Shown here: in pieces, positions 60,870 to 64,000 of the stretch
Numbering within the stretch: position 1 is the first letter of the stretch
Layout of the letters: each line of letters opens with the position of its first letter
Source: Streptomyces echinatus
GTDB lineage: Bacteria; Actinomycetota; Actinomycetes; Streptomycetales; Streptomycetaceae
Reading direction: 5' to 3'
Length of the DNA stretch: 64,000 nt
NCBI RefSeq assembly: GCF_014203595.1
Contig: NZ_JACHJK010000004.1
Location: forward strand, 186,001 to 250,000
The notes under the pieces: generated by a model
What the model was told of the DNA's origin: nothing
What the model saw: only the letters and a program-made list of their open reading frames with translations
Database searches by the model: none
Program-made: the position numbers and the translations under genes

Positions 60870-62228
60870 GTGGGACGACTCTTCGGCACGGACGGCGTGC
60901 GCGGTGTCGCCAACGCGGATCTGACGGCCGAGATGGCGCTCGGCCTCTCCGTGGCCGCGGCGCACGTGCTGGCCGAGGCGGGCACCTTCGAGGGGCACAG
61001 GCCGACAGCGGTGGTCGGGCGGGACCCGCGCGCGTCCGGGGAGTTCCTGGAGGCGGCGGTGGTGGCCGGCCTCGCCAGCGCGGGCGTGGACGTCAGAAGC
61101 GTCGGCGTGCTGCCGACGCCCGCGGTGGCCCACCTGACCGGCGCGCTCGGCGCCGACCTCGGTGTGATGCTCTCCGCGAGCCACAACGCCATGCCGGACA
61201 ACGGCATCAAGTTCTTCGCCCGCGGCGGTCACAAACTCGCCGACGAGCTGGAGGACAAGATCGAGGCGGTGTACGAGTCGCACCGGCACGGCGAGCCGTG
61301 GGAGCGGCCGACGGGCGCCGGGGTCGGGCGTGTCCGCTCGTACGACGAGGGCTTCGAGGCGTACGTCACCCATCTGCTGTCGGTGCTGCCCAACCGGCTC
61401 GACGGCCTGAAGATCGTGCTGGACGAAGCGCACGGCGCGGCCTCGGGGGTCTCGCCGGAGGCGTTCACCCGCGCGGGCGCCGAGATCGTCACGATCGGTG
61501 CCGAGCCGGACGGGCTCAACATCAACGACGGCTGCGGCTCGACGCACCTCGACAAGCTGAAGGCCGCGGTCGTCGAGCACGGCGCGGACCTCGGTATCGC
61601 GCACGACGGCGACGCCGACCGCTGCCTGGCCGTGGACCACACCGGCGAGGAGGTCGACGGCGACCAGATCCTCTCCGTGCTCGCGCTGGCGATGCGGGAG
61701 CACTCCATGCTGCGGTCCGACACGGTCGTCGCCACGGTGATGTCCAACCTGGGCTTCAAGCTGGCGATGGAGAAGGCCGGGATCCGGCTGGTGCAGACGG
61801 CCGTCGGTGACCGCTACGTGCTCGAGGAGATGAAGGAGCACGGGTACGCCCTCGGCGGCGAGCAGTCCGGGCACGTCATCATCCTCGACCACGCGACCAC
61901 CGGTGACGGCACGCTGACCGGCCTGCTGCTGGCGGCGCGGGTCGCCGAGACCGGCCGCTCGCTCCGGGACCTGGCCTCCGTGATGGAGCGGCTGCCGCAG
62001 GTGCTGATCAACGTCCCGGACGTGGACAGGTCGCGCGTGCGCACGTCGGCCGATCTCGCCGCCGCCGTCGCCGAGGCGGAGCGGGAGCTGGGGGAGACCG
62101 GCCGGGTGCTGCTGCGGCCGTCGGGCACCGAGCCCCTGGTGCGGGTCATGGTCGAGGCCGCGGACATCGAGCAGGCACGCTCCGTCGCGGGGCGGCTGGC
62201 CGATGCCGTCAAGTCCGCCCTGGGATAG
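60870..62228 (+). CDS. glmM: phosphoglucosamine mutase
   Basis: 452 residues, GTG start after CAGGAGGACAA ([20 protein letters not shown]). It converts glucosamine-6-P to glucosamine-1-P for UDP-GlcNAc and cell wall synthesis. The catalytic phosphoserine is in [18 protein letters not shown]; the metal loop is [15 protein letters not shown]; the sugar-binding loop is [20 protein letters not shown]; the C-terminal phosphate loop is [17 protein letters not shown]. The frame is open upstream, but the glycine-rich N-terminus fixes the start. It is convergent with coaA. Confidence 0.97.
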   Translation: MGRLFGTDGVRGVANADLTAEMALGLSVAAAHVLAEAGTFEGHRPTAVVGRDPRASGEFLEAAVVAGLASAGVDVRSVGVLPTPAVAHLTGALGADLGVMLSASHNAMPDNGIKFFARGGHKLADELEDKIEAVYESHRHGEPWERPTGAGVGRVRSYDEGFEAYVTHLLSVLPNRLDGLKIVLDEAHGAASGVSPEAFTRAGAEIVTIGAEPDGLNINDGCGSTHLDKLKAAVVEHGADLGIAHDGDADRCLAVDHTGEEVDGDQILSVLALAMREHSMLRSDTVVATVMSNLGFKLAMEKAGIRLVQTAVGDRYVLEEMKEHGYALGGEQSGHVIILDHATTGDGTLTGLLLAARVAETGRSLRDLASVMERLPQVLINVPDVDRSRVRTSADLAAAVAEAERELGETGRVLLRPSGTEPLVRVMVEAADIEQARSVAGRLADAVKSALG

Positions 62229-62235
62229 CCGCGCG

Positions 62236-62266
62236 TTCCCCGCGCCCCTGTCAGGGGCGCGGGGGA
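62236..62266. terminator. bidirectional terminator between glmM and coaA
   Basis: TTCCCCGCGCCCCT pairs with AGGGGCGCGGGGGAGAA around GTC in the gap between the two convergent genes. It can end both transcripts. Confidence 0.85.
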
Positions 62267-62324
62267 GAACCGGTCCGGGGTGCCGGCCGAGCCGGCGGCG
62301 ACGGCCCGGTGCCCGGCGGCGGAC

Positions 62325-63314
62325 CTACAGCTTGCGCAGGCGCAGGCGCTGGACCTTGTGGTCCGGGCCCTTGCGGACGATGAGGCCGGCCCGGCCCCGG
62401 GTGGGGGCGATGTTCTCGACCAGGTTCGGCTTGTTGATCGTCCGCCAGAGCGTGCGCGCGTAGTCCAGGGCCTCCTCCTCGGAGACCTGGGTGTACTTGC
62501 GGAAGTACGAGTCGGGGTCCTGGAAGGCCGTCTGGCGCAGCTTCTTGAAGCGGCTCAGGTACCAGCGCTCGATGTCCTCGGCGCTCGCGTCGACGTACAC
62601 GCTGAAGTCGAAGTAGTCGGCGAGGCCGACCCGGGTGCGGCCGTCCTTGCCGGGCAGGGCGGGCTGGAGGACGTTCAGGCCCTCCACGATCAGGATGTCC
62701 GGGCGGCGCACGGTGAGCTTCTCGTCCGGCACGATGTCGTAGATGAGGTGGGAGTAGACGGGCGCCGACACCTCGTTCTTGCCGGCCTTGATGTCGGCGA
62801 CGAATCGGGTGAGGGCCCGGCGGTCGTAGGACTCGGGGAAGCCCTTCCGCGACATCAGGCCGCGCTCCTCCAGCTCCCGGGTCGGCAGCAGGAAGCCGTC
62901 CGTCGTCACCAGCTCCACGCGCGGGTGTTCCGGCCAGCGGGAGAGCAGCGCCTGGAGCAGCCGGGCCACGGTCGACTTGCCGACGGCGACGGAGCCGGCG
63001 ACTCCTATGACGAACGGGGTGCCGGACTGGGAGCCCTTCTCACCGAGGAAGGTGTTCAGAGCCCCTCTCAGCCCGTCCGTGGCGCCGACGTAGAGGTTGA
63101 GGAGCCGGGAGAGCGGGAGGTAGATGTCCCGCACCTCGTCCAGGTCGATGACGTCGCCGAGACCGCGGAGCTTCTCCACCTCCTCGGCGGTGAGCGGCAG
63201 CGGTGTCTTGTTGCGCAGCGCGCTCCACTCGGCGCGGGTGAGATCGACGTAGGGAGTCGCCTCCGGCCTGTGCCGGTGGGCGCTCCGGGGCATCGAGGAG
63301 ACCTGAGAGATCAC
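62325..63314 (-). CDS. coaA: pantothenate kinase, type I
   Basis: 329 residues. It phosphorylates pantothenate, the first step of coenzyme A synthesis. The P-loop is [60 protein letters not shown] and [20 protein letters not shown] are conserved; [20 protein letters not shown] and [20 protein letters not shown] close the fold. The GTG at 63314 gives the family N-terminus [26 protein letters not shown] ends eight bases before it and no Shine-Dalgarno is seen, so translation is probably leaderless. Confidence 0.95.
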   Translation of the reverse strand: MISQVSSMPRSAHRHRPEATPYVDLTRAEWSALRNKTPLPLTAEEVEKLRGLGDVIDLDEVRDIYLPLSRLLNLYVGATDGLRGALNTFLGEKGSQSGTPFVIGVAGSVAVGKSTVARLLQALLSRWPEHPRVELVTTDGFLLPTRELEERGLMSRKGFPESYDRRALTRFVADIKAGKNEVSAPVYSHLIYDIVPDEKLTVRRPDILIVEGLNVLQPALPGKDGRTRVGLADYFDFSVYVDASAEDIERWYLSRFKKLRQTAFQDPDSYFRKYTQVSEEEALDYARTLWRTINKPNLVENIAPTRGRAGLIVRKGPDHKVQRLRLRKL

Positions 63315-63471
63315 AGTCCATTGTTAACGGAGTTTGAACGGGGCAGTGGGGTGGGGTGCGTCACGTGGGGGCGGGAGCGGAGCCCTGTGTGCGCGCTAGT
63401 GGGCGCCGGCTGCGGGTGGCGTCCGCTCCACCACGCGGCGGGGCGTCGGGCGTACGGGACGCCGGCGCCAC

Positions 63472-64000
63472 TCACAGGGGACGGACGTGCGGTGACACCT
63501 GGTCGATGTAGGCGTCGACGAGCCCGAGACGTGCTCCGATCTCGCGGTAGCGGTCGTACTGTGTCCTGCTGATCGTGACCTCGTACCTGTCGACGAGGTG
63601 CAGCAGGAGCCGGAAGCCGAGGTCCGGGCCGGCGGACGTCACCGTGTCCCGGAGGAGGGTGGTGACGGCGGGGCCGGGTGCGCCGGGAGCCTGCCGGGCC
63701 ACGGCCTGGTCGAGTGCCGGACCGATGTCGCGGACCTCGTGCAGGACCGATTCCCTCAGGTCGTCGTGGTGAGCGGGCGGGCCGGGCACGTAGGAGGGCG
63801 CGACACCGGCCAGCCACGCCGTGCACACCTCGGCGATCTCCCGGAGCCAGGCCCTGCCGTCCGCGTCGAACGTCTCGTCCGCGCCGCTGCGCCTGGCGGC
63901 GATGCGCCACAGTGCCGTGACCGCGTCGTCGGACAGGGCCGAGCCCGACAGGAGCCGTACGTCCTGGAGGAGGACGGCGGCCTGGGTGCCGGGAGCGATG
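63472..64000 (-). CDS. hypothetical protein, 5' part outside the window
   Basis: The frame is open from the window edge (63999) to TGA at 63472, so at least 175 residues are coded here and the start is missing. The visible part is helical and soluble: TQAAVLLQDVRLLSGSALSD, AVTALWRIAARRSGADETFD, RAWLREIAEVCTAWLAGVAP, FRLLLHLVDRYEVTISRTQY, YREIGARLGLVDAYIDQVSP. I see no signal peptide, membrane segment or known motif. It is transcribed towards coaA, 157 bases away. The third-position GC is high throughout, supporting coding. Confidence 0.65.
   Translation of the reverse strand, partial: IAPGTQAAVLLQDVRLLSGSALSDDAVTALWRIAARRSGADETFDADGRAWLREIAEVCTAWLAGVAPSYVPGPPAHHDDLRESVLHEVRDIGPALDQAVARQAPGAPGPAVTTLLRDTVTSAGPDLGFRLLLHLVDRYEVTISRTQYDRYREIGARLGLVDAYIDQVSPHVRPL

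Overview
The window is chromosomal DNA from a high-GC actinomycete, almost certainly a Streptomyces. Coding sequence is very GC-rich with strong G/C at third codon positions. GTG is a frequent start and rpoB starts with TTG. The r-proteins carry streptomycete-type extensions. The gene order tRNA-Thr/tRNA-Met - rpmG - MaoC pair ... tRNA-Trp - secE - nusG - rplKA - rplJL - rpoBC - rpsLG-fusA-tuf - S10/spc/alpha operons - rplM-rpsI - glmM - coaA is the conserved translation/transcription core of this genus.

Layout. (1) 1-4.9 kb is accessory-looking: a DUF2637 (SpdB-like) membrane protein with a small partner, a decayed ATPase-PAS-PP2C regulator, and three small Streptomyces-specific genes including a DUF6233 protein. 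(2) 5.0-7.1 kb has a NAD(P)-binding protein and a cytosine-deaminase-like protein that seems to lack catalytic residues. (3) 7.5-9.1 kb has tRNA-Thr, tRNA-Met, rpmG and a HadA/HadB-like MaoC pair. (4) 9.1-17.0 kb holds a TetR-regulated MFS exporter operon, murB, a divergent TetR/SDR pair, adenosine deaminase and an aspartate-type aminotransferase. (5) 17.2-31.2 kb has tRNA-Trp, secE, nusG, a broken small membrane gene, rplK, rplA, a lipoprotein, rplJ, rplL, rpoB and rpoC. (6) 31.8-36.2 kb is the str operon. (7) 36.4-40.3 kb is a three-gene WXG-type (type VII secretion-like) cassette inserted between str and S10. (8) 40.7-58.5 kb is S10, spc, secY-adk-map, infA-rpmJ-rpsM-rpsK-rpoA-rplQ and truA. 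(9) 58.5-64 kb has a membrane-anchored protein, rplM-rpsI, glmM, coaA and an incomplete unknown gene.

Most genes build or drive the ribosome, RNA polymerase and Sec translocon. The main points of interest are regulatory. A 29-nt identical element with a hairpin sits in both the rpsL and rpsJ leaders. An attenuator-like hairpin lies in the rplJ leader, and strong hairpins lie in several intra-operon gaps (rplL/rpoB, rpoB/rpoC, fusA/tuf, rplW/rplB, rpsQ/rplN, rpoA/rplQ). Two TetR regulators have clear paired operators. Several genes have a -10-like box placed so that their mRNA would be leaderless. No CRISPR array, insertion sequence, integrase or rRNA gene was seen. All functional calls come from reading the sequence and knowledge of the families; no database search was run.
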